From DATFQE01 sp963739085 (lineage in GTDB: Bacteria > Actinomycetota > Thermoleophilia > Gaiellales > Gaiellaceae): DNA of 64,000 bases. Shown in pieces: positions 1-9,067 of this stretch. The notes below the pieces were generated by a model. It did no database searches. It saw nothing but the letters and a program-made list of their open reading frames with translations, and was not told the DNA's origin. How positions within the stretch are numbered: the first letter of the stretch is position 1; each line of letters starts with the position of its first letter. Where the stretch lies: the NCBI GenBank assembly GCA_963739085.1, contig CAVTZA010000004.1:186001-250000 (forward strand), in the 5' to 3' direction. The translations under genes and the position numbers were made by a program.

Positions 1-98
1 CGATGCTCGAGATGAGCTCGGAGCGGACGTCGACGCTGATCTTCCCGCTCCCGCTCGAGCTGATCGGATCGCTGCTCGACCGCGGGAAGGACGCCTGA
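1..98 (+). CDS. Slipin/stomatin-like SPFH protein, C-terminal fragment
   Basis: Only the last 31 codons lie in the window, read from base 3 and ending in TGA at 96-98. The visible tail, TSTLIFPLPLELIGSLLD, resembles the hydrophobic C-terminal segment of bacterial slipins (stomatin/band 7 membrane scaffold proteins), which commonly carry a STIVFPLPIDLL-like stretch. The catalytically silent SPFH domain itself would lie to the left and cannot be seen. The stop overlaps the likely start of galT, so the two are probably co-transcribed. The family call rests on this short tail alone. Confidence 0.5.
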   Translation, partial: MLEMSSERTSTLIFPLPLELIGSLLDRGKDA

Positions 99-967
99 CC
101 AGCCGGCTCCTGCGCGACCCGCTCTCCGGCAGGACGGTCGTGATCGCGCCCGGCCGCGCGCGCCGACCCGGCGCATTCCTCGGCACGATCGAGGAGCCGA
201 CCCCCGAGGAGCTCGAGGCGTGCCCGTTCTGCGAGGGGCGCGAGGACCAAACGCCGCCGGAGACCCTTGCCCTGCCCGATGTCCCCGGCCGCGCGCCCGA
301 CACGCCCGGCTGGACCGTGCGCGTCGTGCCGAACCTCTATCCGGCCGTCGAGCGCCAGGAGGTGGTCGTCCACTCGCCGCGGCACGTCCGCACCTTCGCC
401 GAGCTCGAGGGCGGCGAGGTCGACGTCGTCGCCGAGGCCTGGCGCCGCCGCTTCGCCGCCGCCGCCGAGCAGAGGTTCCCTTACGTCCACGCGATGATCA
501 ACGAGGGCCGCTTCGCCGGCGCCAGCCTCGCCCATTCGCACTCGCAGTTGGTGTGGCTGCGCGAGCCGCCGCCGGCCGTGGAGCGCGAGCGAGGGGAGAA
601 CGGCTGTGCGGTCTGCGACCTGCTCGGAAGCGACGAGTTGGAGGTCGCTACGGCGGAAGGCCTCCGGGCCGTCTGCCACCGCGTGGGCCGCGGCCCCTAC
701 GAGCTGCTGCTCGCGCCTCTACGGCATGAGGCCGAGCCCGCCGACGAACTAGGCGCGCTCATGCGCCTGCTCCGAGACGCGGTCCGGCGCCTGCGCGCAC
801 TCGAAGGGCCGCTGCCGTGGAATGCGTGGCTGCACCTCGGACCGCACTGGCACGTCGAGCTGCTGCCTCGGCTGACGGTGTTCGCCGGGCTCGAGCTCGG
901 AGCGGAGATCTACGTGAACGTGGTGTCGCCCGAAGAGGCTGCCGCCGCGCTTCGCGGCGCCGGTTAG
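95..967 (+). CDS. galT: Galactose-1-phosphate uridylyltransferase (GalT, HIT superfamily)
   Basis: Predicted to exchange UMP between UDP-glucose and galactose-1-phosphate in the Leloir pathway, or to act as a related nucleotidyltransferase. Two CxxC zinc-type motifs are visible (CPFC and CAVC), and the catalytic histidine triad appears as HSHSQ inside LAHSHSQLVW. The first ATG/GTG-type codon (GTG at 140) would remove the family-typical N-terminal segment RDPLSGRTVVIAPGRARRP. The reading frame is open back to the upstream stop, and a CTG at 95 is preceded by GGGAAGGA at good spacing, so that start is preferred. The 3' end overlaps the convergent MerR gene by 4 bp. About 290 residues is slightly short for GalT. 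Confidence 0.85.
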   Translation: MTSRLLRDPLSGRTVVIAPGRARRPGAFLGTIEEPTPEELEACPFCEGREDQTPPETLALPDVPGRAPDTPGWTVRVVPNLYPAVERQEVVVHSPRHVRTFAELEGGEVDVVAEAWRRRFAAAAEQRFPYVHAMINEGRFAGASLAHSHSQLVWLREPPPAVERERGENGCAVCDLLGSDELEVATAEGLRAVCHRVGRGPYELLLAPLRHEAEPADELGALMRLLRDAVRRLRALEGPLPWNAWLHLGPHWHVELLPRLTVFAGLELGAEIYVNVVSPEEAAAALRGAG

Positions 968-1287
968 AGGGCGGAGGTCCCCGCGTCGGTCGCGCGCTGG
1001 CGCGGATGGAGCTCGCGGAAACGGCGAGCGGCCTCGATGGCCGCCCCGAGGTTGAGGCCCTTGTCCTTCGCCTGCTTGATCAGCATCACGGTCTCGACCG
1101 CGTCGATGTCGTAGATGCGCTGTTTCTTGCCCTTGGTCGGGATCTGGGCCTTGTTCGTCCAGTAGTCCAGCTGCATCTTCGAGATGCCGGCGATCTGACA
1201 GACCTGGCCGAGATAGAGCTCCACCTTCTCGAGGTGATCGCTCAGATTTATCGGTTCAAGCAGGTCAACCTGCGTACTCACAGCCAT
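964..1287 (-). CDS. MerR-family transcriptional regulator (short)
   Basis: A 107-residue protein with an N-terminal winged-helix DNA-binding region: YLGQVCQIAGISKMQLDYWT matches the MerR helix-turn-helix with its tyrosine/tryptophan pair, and RIYDIDAVETVMLI matches the wing and the following helix. There is little sequence left for an effector domain, so no ligand can be suggested. It lies downstream of gyrA on the same strand but has its own good promoter (1326-1354), so it is probably transcribed independently. Its stop overlaps galT tail to tail. Confidence 0.8.
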   Translation of the reverse strand: MAVSTQVDLLEPINLSDHLEKVELYLGQVCQIAGISKMQLDYWTNKAQIPTKGKKQRIYDIDAVETVMLIKQAKDKGLNLGAAIEAARRFRELHPRQRATDAGTSAL

Positions 1288-1325
1288 ACGAACCCTTCGG
1301 TGGAGATGGGCGACCCCGCAGGGAA

Positions 1326-1354
1326 GGTATATCGCGCGGAAGCCCCGCGCTCAA
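1326..1354 (-). promoter_or_regulatory. Predicted sigma-70-type promoter for the MerR gene
   Basis: On the minus strand, TTGAGC (1354-1349) and TATACC (1331-1326) are separated by exactly 17 bases. The start codon of the MerR gene follows about 40 bases downstream, at 1287. This is the best -35/-10 pair in the 116-base gap between gyrA and this gene. Confidence 0.55.
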
Positions 1355-1403
1355 GGGGAAACCGTGCGCAAACGCAAGAAAAAGGATGTTACGAGCGAGA
1401 ACG

Positions 1404-3950
1404 CTAGTCGCCTGCCGGGGCAAGCTCGTCGCCCTCGGAGGGCACCTCGAGCACCGGCTCGGCCCCGTTGTCTTCGACAGCCACCGGTTCCTGCGACTCG
1501 ACGACCGGCGCGAGCGTCGACACCTTCTCGTCCCCCCGGAGGCGCATCACGATCACGCCCTGCGTCGAGCGGCCAAGCCTCTTGACGTCGTCGACCGGGA
1601 TCCGGATCACGGTGCCGCCGTCGGAGATCAGCATCACCTGGTGGCCGGGTCGCACGGCGAGGGCGCCGACGAGCTTGCCGCGCGCCTCCGTCAGCTGGAC
1701 CGTCTTCACCCCGAGCCCGCCACGGCCCTTGATCGGGTACTCGTCCATCCGCGTGCGCTTGCCGTAGCCGTTCTCGGTCACGACCAGCAGGTCACAGTCG
1801 TTCTGCGCGATGTTCAGCGAGATCACCTCGTCGCCCTGGCGCAGCGACATGCCGCGGACGCCCTCCGTGGCGCGGCCCGTCGGCCGGACAGCGCTCTCGT
1901 GGAACCGGATCGCCTGGCCCTTGCGTGAGACGATCAGCAGGTCGTCGTCGCCCGATGCGTGCCGGACGCCGATCAGCTCGTCGTCCTCGCGCATCTTGAT
2001 CGCGATGATCCCATCGGCCTTGAGCGGCGTGTTGTAGTCCTCGAAGCGCGACTTCTTCACGACGCCCTTCTTCGTGGCGAAGACGAGGTACTCGGCCTCC
2101 TTGAAGTCGCGCGTCTGCACGACTGCGCGCACCTGCTCGTCCTGGCGAAACGGGAGCAGGTTCACGATCGCTCGGCCCTTGGACTGGCGGGAGCCGAGCG
2201 GCAGCTCGTGCACCTTCAGCCGGTAGACCTTGCCGACCGAGGTGAAGAAGAGCAGGTAGTCGTGCGTGGACGCGACGAACAGGTGCTCGATGTAGTCCTC
2301 GTCCTTGAGCTCCATGCCCATGACGCCGATCCCGCCGCGCCGCTGCTCACGGTAGGTGCTGACCGGCAGCCGCTTGACGTAGCCGGAGCGCGTGATCGCG
2401 ATCACCATGTCCTCTTCCGCGATCAGGTCCTCGAGCTCGAGCTCGCCCTCGGCGGCCACGATCTCGCTGCGCCGGTCGTCGTTCCGGCCGTAGATCTCCT
2501 TGATCTCGAGCAGCTCCTCGCGGATGACGGCGTCGATCCGGGCCGGCTCGCCGAGAATCGCACGCAGCTCCTGGATGCGCTCGCGCAGGTCGTTGTGCTC
2601 GTCTTCGACCCGCTTGCGCTCGAGCGCGGTGAGCGCGCGGAGGCGAAGGTCGAGGATCGCCTGCGCCTGGATCTCAGAGAGGTCGAAGCGGCTCATGAGC
2701 GCCTGGCGCGCCTCGTCCGTGTCTGCGGCCCCGCGAATCAGCTCGATCACCGCGTCGAGGTTGTCGAGGGCGATCAGGTAGCCCTGCAGGACGTGGGCGC
2801 GCTCCTCCGCCTTGCGAAGCTCGAACTTGAGCCGGCGGGTGACGACCTCGCGCTGGAAGTCGAGGTAGTGGTGGACGAGCTCGAGCAGCGACAGCGTGCG
2901 CGGCACGCCGTCGACGAGCGCGACCGCGTTGTAGCCGAAGGTCGTCTGCAGCGGCGTGTGCTTGAACAGCTTGTTCAGCACGACCTGCGGGATCGCCTCG
3001 CGCTTGAGGTCGACCTGGATGCGCATCCCCGTCCGGTCGGAGTAGTCCTCGACGGCCGTGATCTCGGTGAGCACCTTGTCCTTGTAGAGCTCTGCGATCT
3101 TGGCGATGACGCCCGAGTCGCCGCCCTTCTTCACGCCGTACGGGAGCTCGTTGACGATGATCGCCGTCTTGCCGCCGCGCAGCTCCTCGATGTGCGCCCG
3201 GCCGCGCATGACGACCCGGCCGCGCCCGGTGCGGTAGGCGTCGCGGATGCCCTCGCGGCCGACGATGATCCCGCCGGTCGGGAAGTCAGGGCCCTTGACG
3301 TGCTTCATCAGGTCGTCGACGTTGGAGTCGGGCTTGTCGATCAGCTGCACGATCGCGTCCACGACCTCGCCCAGCCGGTGCGGCGGCATGTTCGTCGCCA
3401 TCCCGACCGCGATCCCGGACGAGCCGTTGACGAGCAGGTTCGGGAAGCGGGCGGGCAGGACGCTCGGCTCGCGTCGCGACTCGTCGTAGTTCGGCTGGAA
3501 GTCGACGGTGTTGGCGTCGATGTCCCGCAGCATCTCGGTGGCGATCCGCGAGAGCCGGCATTCCGTGTAGCGCATCGCGGCCGGTGGGTCGTCGTCGAGG
3601 TTCCCGAAGTTGCCCTGGCCGTCGACCAGCGGGTAGCGCAGCGAGAACGGCTGCGCCATCCGCACGAGCGTGTCGTAGATGGCCGTGTCGCCGTGGGGGT
3701 GGTAGGAGCCCATGACGTCGCCGACGATGCGCGCGCACTTCTTGTAGGGCCGGTTCGGCTGCATCCCGGCTTCGTGCATCCCGTAGAGCACGCGCCGGTG
3801 TACGGGCTTGAGGCCGTCGCGCACATCGGGCAGCGCCCGCGCGACGATGACCGACATCGCGTAGTCGAGGAAGCTCGAGCGCATCTCCTGCTCGAGCTCG
3901 CGCGTCTCGATGCGTCCGGGTCCGAGTGCGCCGGTGTCGATCTCAGTCAT
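1404..3950 (-). CDS. gyrA: DNA gyrase subunit A
   Basis: Breakage-reunion subunit of DNA gyrase; with GyrB it introduces negative supercoils using ATP. The 848-residue length fits the family. The catalytic tyrosine is Y128 in RYTECRLS. The quinolone-resistance-determining stretch reads SYHPHGDTAIYDTLVRMAQ, with threonine (T89) where E. coli has Ser83. The C-terminal half carries the repeated beta-pinwheel blades, including a QSKGRAIVNLLPF-type GyrA box (canonical QRRGGKG) at about residues 575-590. The stop-to-start gap to gyrB upstream is only 13 bases, indicating a gyrB-gyrA operon. Confidence 0.97.
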   Translation of the reverse strand: MTEIDTGALGPGRIETRELEQEMRSSFLDYAMSVIVARALPDVRDGLKPVHRRVLYGMHEAGMQPNRPYKKCARIVGDVMGSYHPHGDTAIYDTLVRMAQPFSLRYPLVDGQGNFGNLDDDPPAAMRYTECRLSRIATEMLRDIDANTVDFQPNYDESRREPSVLPARFPNLLVNGSSGIAVGMATNMPPHRLGEVVDAIVQLIDKPDSNVDDLMKHVKGPDFPTGGIIVGREGIRDAYRTGRGRVVMRGRAHIEELRGGKTAIIVNELPYGVKKGGDSGVIAKIAELYKDKVLTEITAVEDYSDRTGMRIQVDLKREAIPQVVLNKLFKHTPLQTTFGYNAVALVDGVPRTLSLLELVHHYLDFQREVVTRRLKFELRKAEERAHVLQGYLIALDNLDAVIELIRGAADTDEARQALMSRFDLSEIQAQAILDLRLRALTALERKRVEDEHNDLRERIQELRAILGEPARIDAVIREELLEIKEIYGRNDDRRSEIVAAEGELELEDLIAEEDMVIAITRSGYVKRLPVSTYREQRRGGIGVMGMELKDEDYIEHLFVASTHDYLLFFTSVGKVYRLKVHELPLGSRQSKGRAIVNLLPFRQDEQVRAVVQTRDFKEAEYLVFATKKGVVKKSRFEDYNTPLKADGIIAIKMREDDELIGVRHASGDDDLLIVSRKGQAIRFHESAVRPTGRATEGVRGMSLRQGDEVISLNIAQNDCDLLVVTENGYGKRTRMDEYPIKGRGGLGVKTVQLTEARGKLVGALAVRPGHQVMLISDGGTVIRIPVDDVKRLGRSTQGVIVMRLRGDEKVSTLAPVVESQEPVAVEDNGAEPVLEVPSEGDELAPAGD

Positions 3951-3963
3951 GCCTCACCTCCGC

Positions 3964-6360
3964 CTAGACGTCGAGGAACCTGACGTCCTTTGCGTTCTGC
4001 TCGATGAACGCGCGCCGGGGCTCGACCTGGTCGCCCATCAGCTTCGAGAAGATCTCGTCCGCCGCCGTCGCGTCCTCCACCTCGACCTGGATCAGCATTC
4101 GCCGGGCAGGGTCCATCGTGGTGTCGCGGAGCTCGTCCGCGTTCATCTCGCCGAGGCCCTTGAAGCGGCTGACCTGGATGCCTTCCTTGGCGAGGTCGAG
4201 CACCTCGTGCCGAAGCAGCGCGAACGTCTCGGCCCGGCGTCCTTTCTTGCCCAGCCCGATCGCGTACGGCGGCGGGCCGACGATGTCGACCAGGCGTGCG
4301 TACGTCCGGCGTAGACCCGCGTAGACCGGCGACTCGAAGACCTCAGCCGGCACGTCCACGAACGTCGCCGCGCTCGTCTCGCGCTCGATCACCTTGGTAT
4401 GGACGAAGCCCTCGCTCTGGCCGGTGATCGAGATCTCGTAGCCGTTCGGCTCCATCGCCCCGAGGGCTGCCTCGACGTCGCCGACCGAGACGGCGTCGGT
4501 CTCGACCAGCCGGTGAGTGACGACGAAGTCCGCCGCGGTGTTGCCGTAGTCGGCGCGCAGCCGGCCGAGCCAACCCTCGAACTCGTTCAGCGTGCGGGCG
4601 AAGCGCCCGTACCGGGTCTCGGTGAGCGACACCTCGGCGCCGGCGCGGTCTGTGACGACCATGTCCTTGACGCGCTCGCGGACGAGCAGCTCCTCGAACT
4701 GCGATTCCTTCTCGACGTAGAGCTCCTGGTTGCCGATCTTCACCCGGTAGAGCGGCGGCACGGCGATGTAGACGTGGCCGCGCTCGACCAGCTCGCCCAT
4801 GTTGCGGTAGAGGAAGGTCAGGATGAGCGTGCGGATGTGGGAGCCGTCGACGTCGGCGTCCGTCATCACGATCACGCGGTTGTAGCGGAGCTTCGTGATG
4901 TCGAACTCGTCGCCGAAGCCCGTGCCGATCGCGGTGATCATCGCCTGGATCTCCGCGTTCGAGAGCACCTTGTTGATCCGGTTCTTCTCGGCGTTGATGA
5001 CCTTGCCGCGCAGGGGGAGGATCGCCTGGTACATGCGGTCGCGCGCGTCTTTCGCCGAGCCGCCGGCGGAGTTGCCCTCCACCAGATAGAGCTCGGTGAC
5101 CTCCGGGTCGCGGATGGTGCAGTCGGCGAGCTTGCCGGGCAGCGACGAGTTCTCGAGCGCGCTCTTGCGCCGCGTGAGCTCACGCGCCTTCCTCGCCGCC
5201 TGGCGAGCGTTGCGCGCGGCGATCGCCTTGCTCACGATCTGCTTCGCGTCGCCGGGGTTCTCCTCGAAGAACCGCGAGAGCCTCTCGTTGACGGCGGTGC
5301 GGACGAGGCCCTCGACCCACGGGTTGCCGAGCTTCGTCTTCGTTTGCCCCTCGAACTGCGGGTCGCGGAGCTTCACCGAGATGACGGCGGCGAGGCCCTC
5401 GCGCACGTCCTCGCCCTCGAGGTTGTCCTCCTTCTCCTTGAGCAGGCCGGCCGAGCGCGCGTAGCGGTTGAGCGTGCCCGTGAGCGCGCTACGAAAGCCG
5501 GACAGGTGCGAGCCGCCCTCGTGCGTGTTGATGTTGTTCGCGAACGAGAAGATGGACTCCACGTACGACGCGTTCCACTGCATCGCGAGCTCGACCGAGC
5601 CGAGCTCGTTCTCTTCCTCGAAGTAGACGACGTGCTTGTGGACCGTGTCCTTCGTCGAGTTCACGTGGGCGACGAAGTCCCTGATGCCGCCCTCGTAGTG
5701 GAACTCGACGCGCTTGCCGTCGGCCCGCTCGTCGGTGAGCACGATCCGGAGGCCCCGCGTCAGGAAGGCGGTCTCGCGCAGCCGCTGCGCGAGCGTGTCG
5801 GCACTGAAGTCGAACTCCTCCTCGTCGAAGACCTCGGCGTCGGGAAGGAAGGTGATGGTCGTGCCGTAGTCGGCCTCGTCCGCGCTACCGACGACCTCGA
5901 GGTCGCCCAGTGGGTCGCCGCGCTCGAACTCCTGGCGGTACGCCTTGCCGTCCCTTCGCACCTCCGCGACGAGGCGCTCGGAGAGCGCGTTCACGACCGA
6001 GACGCCGACGCCGTGCAGACCGCCCGAGACCTTGTAGCCCTCGCCGCCGAACTTCCCGCCGGCGTGCAGCTTGGTCAGGACGACGGTGAGCGCGGGCAGG
6101 CCCTGCTCGGGCATGACGTCGACCGGGATGCCCGACCCCCAGTCGCGCACCGTCACGGAGTTGTCCGGATGGATGGTGACCTCGAGGCGGTCGTTCCGGT
6201 CCGCGAGGGCCTCGTCGACCGAGTTGTCGACTACCTCGAAGACGAGGTGGTGGAGGCCTCTGGCACCCGTCGAGCCGATGTACATGCCCGGGCGCAGACG
6301 GACCGGCTCGAGACCCTCGAGAACGGTGATGTCTTTAGCGGTGTAGGCAGCTTCAGCCAA
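3964..6360 (-). CDS. gyrB: DNA gyrase subunit B, with a Gram-negative-type insert
   Basis: ATPase and Toprim subunit of DNA gyrase. The GHKL ATP site is clear (EVVDNSVDEAL, GRGIP-like GSGIPVD, and GLHGVGVSVVNAL), followed by the transducer domain and the Toprim domain (EGNSAGG and DADVDGSHIR). The protein has 798 residues, about 150 more than Bacillus or mycobacterial GyrB. The extra block lies between ELYVEKESQFEEL and GIQVSRFKGLGEMN, the same place as the insert in E. coli GyrB. It ends with the conserved MGDQVEPRRAFIEQNA tail. The start is TTG at 6360. The 44-base gap before it holds a T-run and a weak GCGC stem. Confidence 0.97.
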   Translation of the reverse strand: MAEAAYTAKDITVLEGLEPVRLRPGMYIGSTGARGLHHLVFEVVDNSVDEALADRNDRLEVTIHPDNSVTVRDWGSGIPVDVMPEQGLPALTVVLTKLHAGGKFGGEGYKVSGGLHGVGVSVVNALSERLVAEVRRDGKAYRQEFERGDPLGDLEVVGSADEADYGTTITFLPDAEVFDEEEFDFSADTLAQRLRETAFLTRGLRIVLTDERADGKRVEFHYEGGIRDFVAHVNSTKDTVHKHVVYFEEENELGSVELAMQWNASYVESIFSFANNINTHEGGSHLSGFRSALTGTLNRYARSAGLLKEKEDNLEGEDVREGLAAVISVKLRDPQFEGQTKTKLGNPWVEGLVRTAVNERLSRFFEENPGDAKQIVSKAIAARNARQAARKARELTRRKSALENSSLPGKLADCTIRDPEVTELYLVEGNSAGGSAKDARDRMYQAILPLRGKVINAEKNRINKVLSNAEIQAMITAIGTGFGDEFDITKLRYNRVIVMTDADVDGSHIRTLILTFLYRNMGELVERGHVYIAVPPLYRVKIGNQELYVEKESQFEELLVRERVKDMVVTDRAGAEVSLTETRYGRFARTLNEFEGWLGRLRADYGNTAADFVVTHRLVETDAVSVGDVEAALGAMEPNGYEISITGQSEGFVHTKVIERETSAATFVDVPAEVFESPVYAGLRRTYARLVDIVGPPPYAIGLGKKGRRAETFALLRHEVLDLAKEGIQVSRFKGLGEMNADELRDTTMDPARRMLIQVEVEDATAADEIFSKLMGDQVEPRRAFIEQNAKDVRFLDV

Positions 6361-6404
6361 TAAAAAAAGCCCTGCATTCGCGCCATTTCCGGGCGCATTG
6401 AATC

Positions 6405-6875
6405 TTACCAGACGGACCGGCCGTCAGCGGCGCTCGCGAGGCTCGCCGCAGCCGCCTTCGCGACCTGCTCGCGGAGCTCTTCGTCGGCGATCTCCGCCGC
6501 CAGTTCCGCGCCTCGCCGCTCCTGCTCCGGCGACGGTCTTGGCGGCGCCTTGCTCGACGTCGCCGCAGGCTCGAGGGTACCTTCGGGAACGGGTCCCGGG
6601 ACGAACTTCAACCCCTTGAGGCCGAGCCCGACCCGCCCGCGGATCTCGTCCGCCCGGTGCCCGAGCTCGAAGGCCCACACGGCGTCCCTCGTGTGGACGA
6701 CGAGCGTGCCGTCACGCGCGATCCGCGCGGGCCACGCGTTCCGGGCCACGAGGCCGCCGACGGCGTCCGGCCAAGCGGTTACGACCTCCCCGAGCCGGCC
6801 CGAGTCACCGAAGCGCGCGAGCTGGCGGCGCACTGCGCCGCCGATCCGCTCGGGCTCACGCCACGCGCGCGGCAC
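6405..6875 (-). CDS. dciA: DciA-like DUF721 protein
   Basis: A 156-residue protein with the DUF721/DciA fold at the N terminus (LGEVVTAWPDAVGG, then a hydrophobic TLVVHTRDAVWAFEL strand pair), followed by a low-complexity linker and a charged tail. DciA proteins are the helicase operators that help load DnaB at the origin in bacteria lacking DnaC/DnaI. The setting fits: it lies between recF and gyrB, the usual actinobacterial position. Its start overlaps the end of recF by 20 bases, so the two are translationally linked. Confidence 0.8.
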   Translation of the reverse strand: MPRAWREPERIGGAVRRQLARFGDSGRLGEVVTAWPDAVGGLVARNAWPARIARDGTLVVHTRDAVWAFELGHRADEIRGRVGLGLKGLKFVPGPVPEGTLEPAATSSKAPPRPSPEQERRGAELAAEIADEELREQVAKAAAASLASAADGRSVW

Positions 6876-7920
6876 CGGGGGTCACCTCGATCAGCTGGTC
6901 CGGCGCGGTGGGCAGCGCCCCTGCGCTCGTCGCCGTGACGAACGTCTGGCCGGCGCTCCCGCGGATGCGGTCGGCGAGGATCCCGCGCCGGCGCTCGTCC
7001 AGCTCCGAGAGCACGTCGTCGAGCAGAAGCAACGGAGGAGCCGGGCCGCGTTCGGCCAAGAGCTCGGCCTCCGCGAGCAGGAGCGCCAGCACGGCCAGGC
7101 GCTGCTCCCCCTGCGAGCCGAAGGCGCGCAGCTCGCGGGCCCCGGAGGCGACGAGGACGTCGTCCAGGTGCGGGCCGAGGCCGGTGACGCCTCGCTCGAG
7201 GTCGACAGCGAGACGGGCCTCGAGCGCCTCCACGGTCAGGAGCTCGCCCTCGTACTCCAGACGGCCGTCGGGCAGGCCGAGCTCGTCCGCGCGCTCTGCG
7301 AAGCGCGGAGCGAGCTCCCGCACGGTCTCGGTGCGTGCGGCCGCGAGCAGGGCCCCGAGCTCCGCCACGCGCTCGGTCCACGGCGACAGCGCCTCCTGCG
7401 ACGAGAACCCGCCTGCGACGCGGCGGAGGGCGGCGTTCCTCTGTGCGACCGCCGCCCCATACTCGGCCGAGAGCGGCGCCCGCGCAGGCGATAGCCGTCC
7501 GACGACACGATCGAAGTACGCGCGGCGGGCGGCGGGCCCGCCCTTGATGACAGCGAGCCGGTCCGGCGTGAACACGAGCGTCGAGACCTCCGAGCGCAGC
7601 TGCTCGGCGGCTCGCAGCTGCGAGCCGTTCAGCGACGCCTTCTTGGCCTCGCCCAGCTTGAGCGTCACCTGCAGCTCCAGGGGAACGCCGGCGCGCGTGC
7701 CGCGGAGCTCCACGCGGGCGGCGTCTTGGCCGAAGCGGACGAGCTGGGCGTCCGTCCGCGTCCGCGGCGAGAAGCCCTGCGTCCCCAGGTGCAGTGCCTC
7801 GAGCAGGTTCGTCTTGCCGGCGCCGTTCGGCCCCACGGCGAGCACGAGGCCCGGCTCGAGGCCGAGCTCGAGGCTCGCGTAGGAGCGGAACTGGCGGAGC
7901 GTGAGCGTCCCGACGATCAG
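6856..7920 (-). CDS. recF: DNA replication and repair protein RecF
   Basis: SMC-like ATPase that helps load RecA at gaps. The Walker A motif GPNGAGKTN is near the N terminus, the ABC-type signature region comes late, and Walker B appears as PLLLLDDVLSELDERRR. The first conventional start (GTG at 7845) would begin only four residues before Walker A and remove the conserved LTLRQFRSYASLEL strand. The frame is open upstream, but the only usable start is CTG at 7920, which is chosen here; a sequence error is the alternative. The preceding gene, dnaN, ends 13 bases away, in the usual dnaN-recF arrangement. Confidence 0.88.
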   Translation of the reverse strand: MIVGTLTLRQFRSYASLELGLEPGLVLAVGPNGAGKTNLLEALHLGTQGFSPRTRTDAQLVRFGQDAARVELRGTRAGVPLELQVTLKLGEAKKASLNGSQLRAAEQLRSEVSTLVFTPDRLAVIKGGPAARRAYFDRVVGRLSPARAPLSAEYGAAVAQRNAALRRVAGGFSSQEALSPWTERVAELGALLAAARTETVRELAPRFAERADELGLPDGRLEYEGELLTVEALEARLAVDLERGVTGLGPHLDDVLVASGARELRAFGSQGEQRLAVLALLLAEAELLAERGPAPPLLLLDDVLSELDERRRGILADRIRGSAGQTFVTATSAGALPTAPDQLIEVTPGAARVA

Positions 7921-7933
7921 CCGCCGGCCTTGC

Positions 7934-9067
7934 CTACCCGGCCAGGCGGATGGGCATGATCAGGTACCAGAAGTCGCCCTCGGAGCTCTGGATGAGCCCC
8001 GGCCGCAGCGGGCTGATCAGCTTCAGCAGCAACTCGTCGTCGTCCACCGACTCGATCCCCTCGCGGAGGAACTCGGGGTTGAACCCGATCTCGAGCGGCT
8101 CGCCGGCGTATGCGACCGGCAGCGACTCGACCGCCTCGCCCACGTCCTGAGTCCGCGCCGAGATCGTCAGCTCGCCCTCCGCGAAGCGCAGGCGCAGCGG
8201 TGAGTTTCGCTGGGCCATGACCGCTGTGCGGCGTACGACCTCGAGCAGCTCCTCGCGCGGAAGCGACAACTCGTGCTCGAACGTCTCCGGCAGCAGCTGC
8301 TTGTAGTTCGGGAACTGGCCGTCGATGCGGCGCGTCGTCAGCCAGACGCCGTCGCTGCCGAACACGACCTGGTTGTTCTCGTGGACGCCCAGCACCAGCC
8401 CCTCGCCGGCCTGCGCAATCCGGCCCAGCTCCGTCAGTGCCTTCGCCGGCACGATCGCCTCGAGGTCGGGCGCCTCACCTTCGACCGCCGTCTCCTTGAC
8501 GCTCAGGCGGTAGGAGTCGGTGGCGGCCATCACGAGCTTGCCGGGCTCGAAGCGCATCAGGATGCCGGTCAGCACCGGGCGGGACTCGTCGCGCGACGCG
8601 GCTCTGGCGACCCGGTTCACCGTCTCGAGCACGGCGGCGCGGTCGACCGGCACGAGCTGCACCTTGTCCACGTCGGGCAGCGTCGGGAAGTCGTCCGGGT
8701 TGTACGTGTGCAGCTTGTACGTCGCCGTCCCGCAGGTGAGAACGACCGCGCCCTCCTCCGGCTTGTGGTCGATCTCGACGTCCGCGTCGGGCAGCAGGCG
8801 TGCGAGCTCCACGAGCAGGCGTCCGGGCACGACTACGGCGCCCCCGTCCGCGATCTCCGTCTCGAAGGAGGAGCGCAGCGACAGCTCCATGTCGGTCGCG
8901 GCGAGCTCGAGCCGGCCCTCGCCGGCCGTGAGCAGGATGCCCGAGAGGATTTGCACGGTCATGCGTGTCGACACAGCACGTGAGACGACGCCCAGGTGCC
9001 TGAGGAGCTCGTCCCGGGTGCAGGTGACCTTCATCCCCGTCCCAACAGCTGCATCGACTTCAATCAT
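7934..9067 (-). CDS. dnaN: DNA polymerase III subunit beta (sliding clamp)
   Basis: Ring-shaped processivity clamp of 377 residues, made of three similar domains. Family landmarks are visible: MKVTCTRDELLRHL at the start of domain 1, TDMELSLRSSF, PVLTGILMRF at the start of domain 2, and the C-terminal YLIMPIRLAG. Two starts are possible. ATG at 9067 is preceded by GAGAGGA five bases upstream, so it is favoured. ATG at 9034 would give the shorter MKVTCTRDELL start common in the family. It lies between dnaA and recF. Confidence 0.95.
   Translation of the reverse strand: MIEVDAAVGTGMKVTCTRDELLRHLGVVSRAVSTRMTVQILSGILLTAGEGRLELAATDMELSLRSSFETEIADGGAVVVPGRLLVELARLLPDADVEIDHKPEEGAVVLTCGTATYKLHTYNPDDFPTLPDVDKVQLVPVDRAAVLETVNRVARAASRDESRPVLTGILMRFEPGKLVMAATDSYRLSVKETAVEGEAPDLEAIVPAKALTELGRIAQAGEGLVLGVHENNQVVFGSDGVWLTTRRIDGQFPNYKQLLPETFEHELSLPREELLEVVRRTAVMAQRNSPLRLRFAEGELTISARTQDVGEAVESLPVAYAGEPLEIGFNPEFLREGIESVDDDELLLKLISPLRPGLIQSSEGDFWYLIMPIRLAG

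Noticed and set aside
1959..3983. A long open frame of 674 codons on the plus strand opposite gyrA
   Set aside because: It mirrors gyrA, has the biased composition of antisense frames in GC-rich DNA, and shows no domain. gyrA is certain.
4399..6363. A 654-codon plus-strand open frame opposite gyrB
   Set aside because: Same reason: antisense shadow of a well-supported gene, no recognisable motif.
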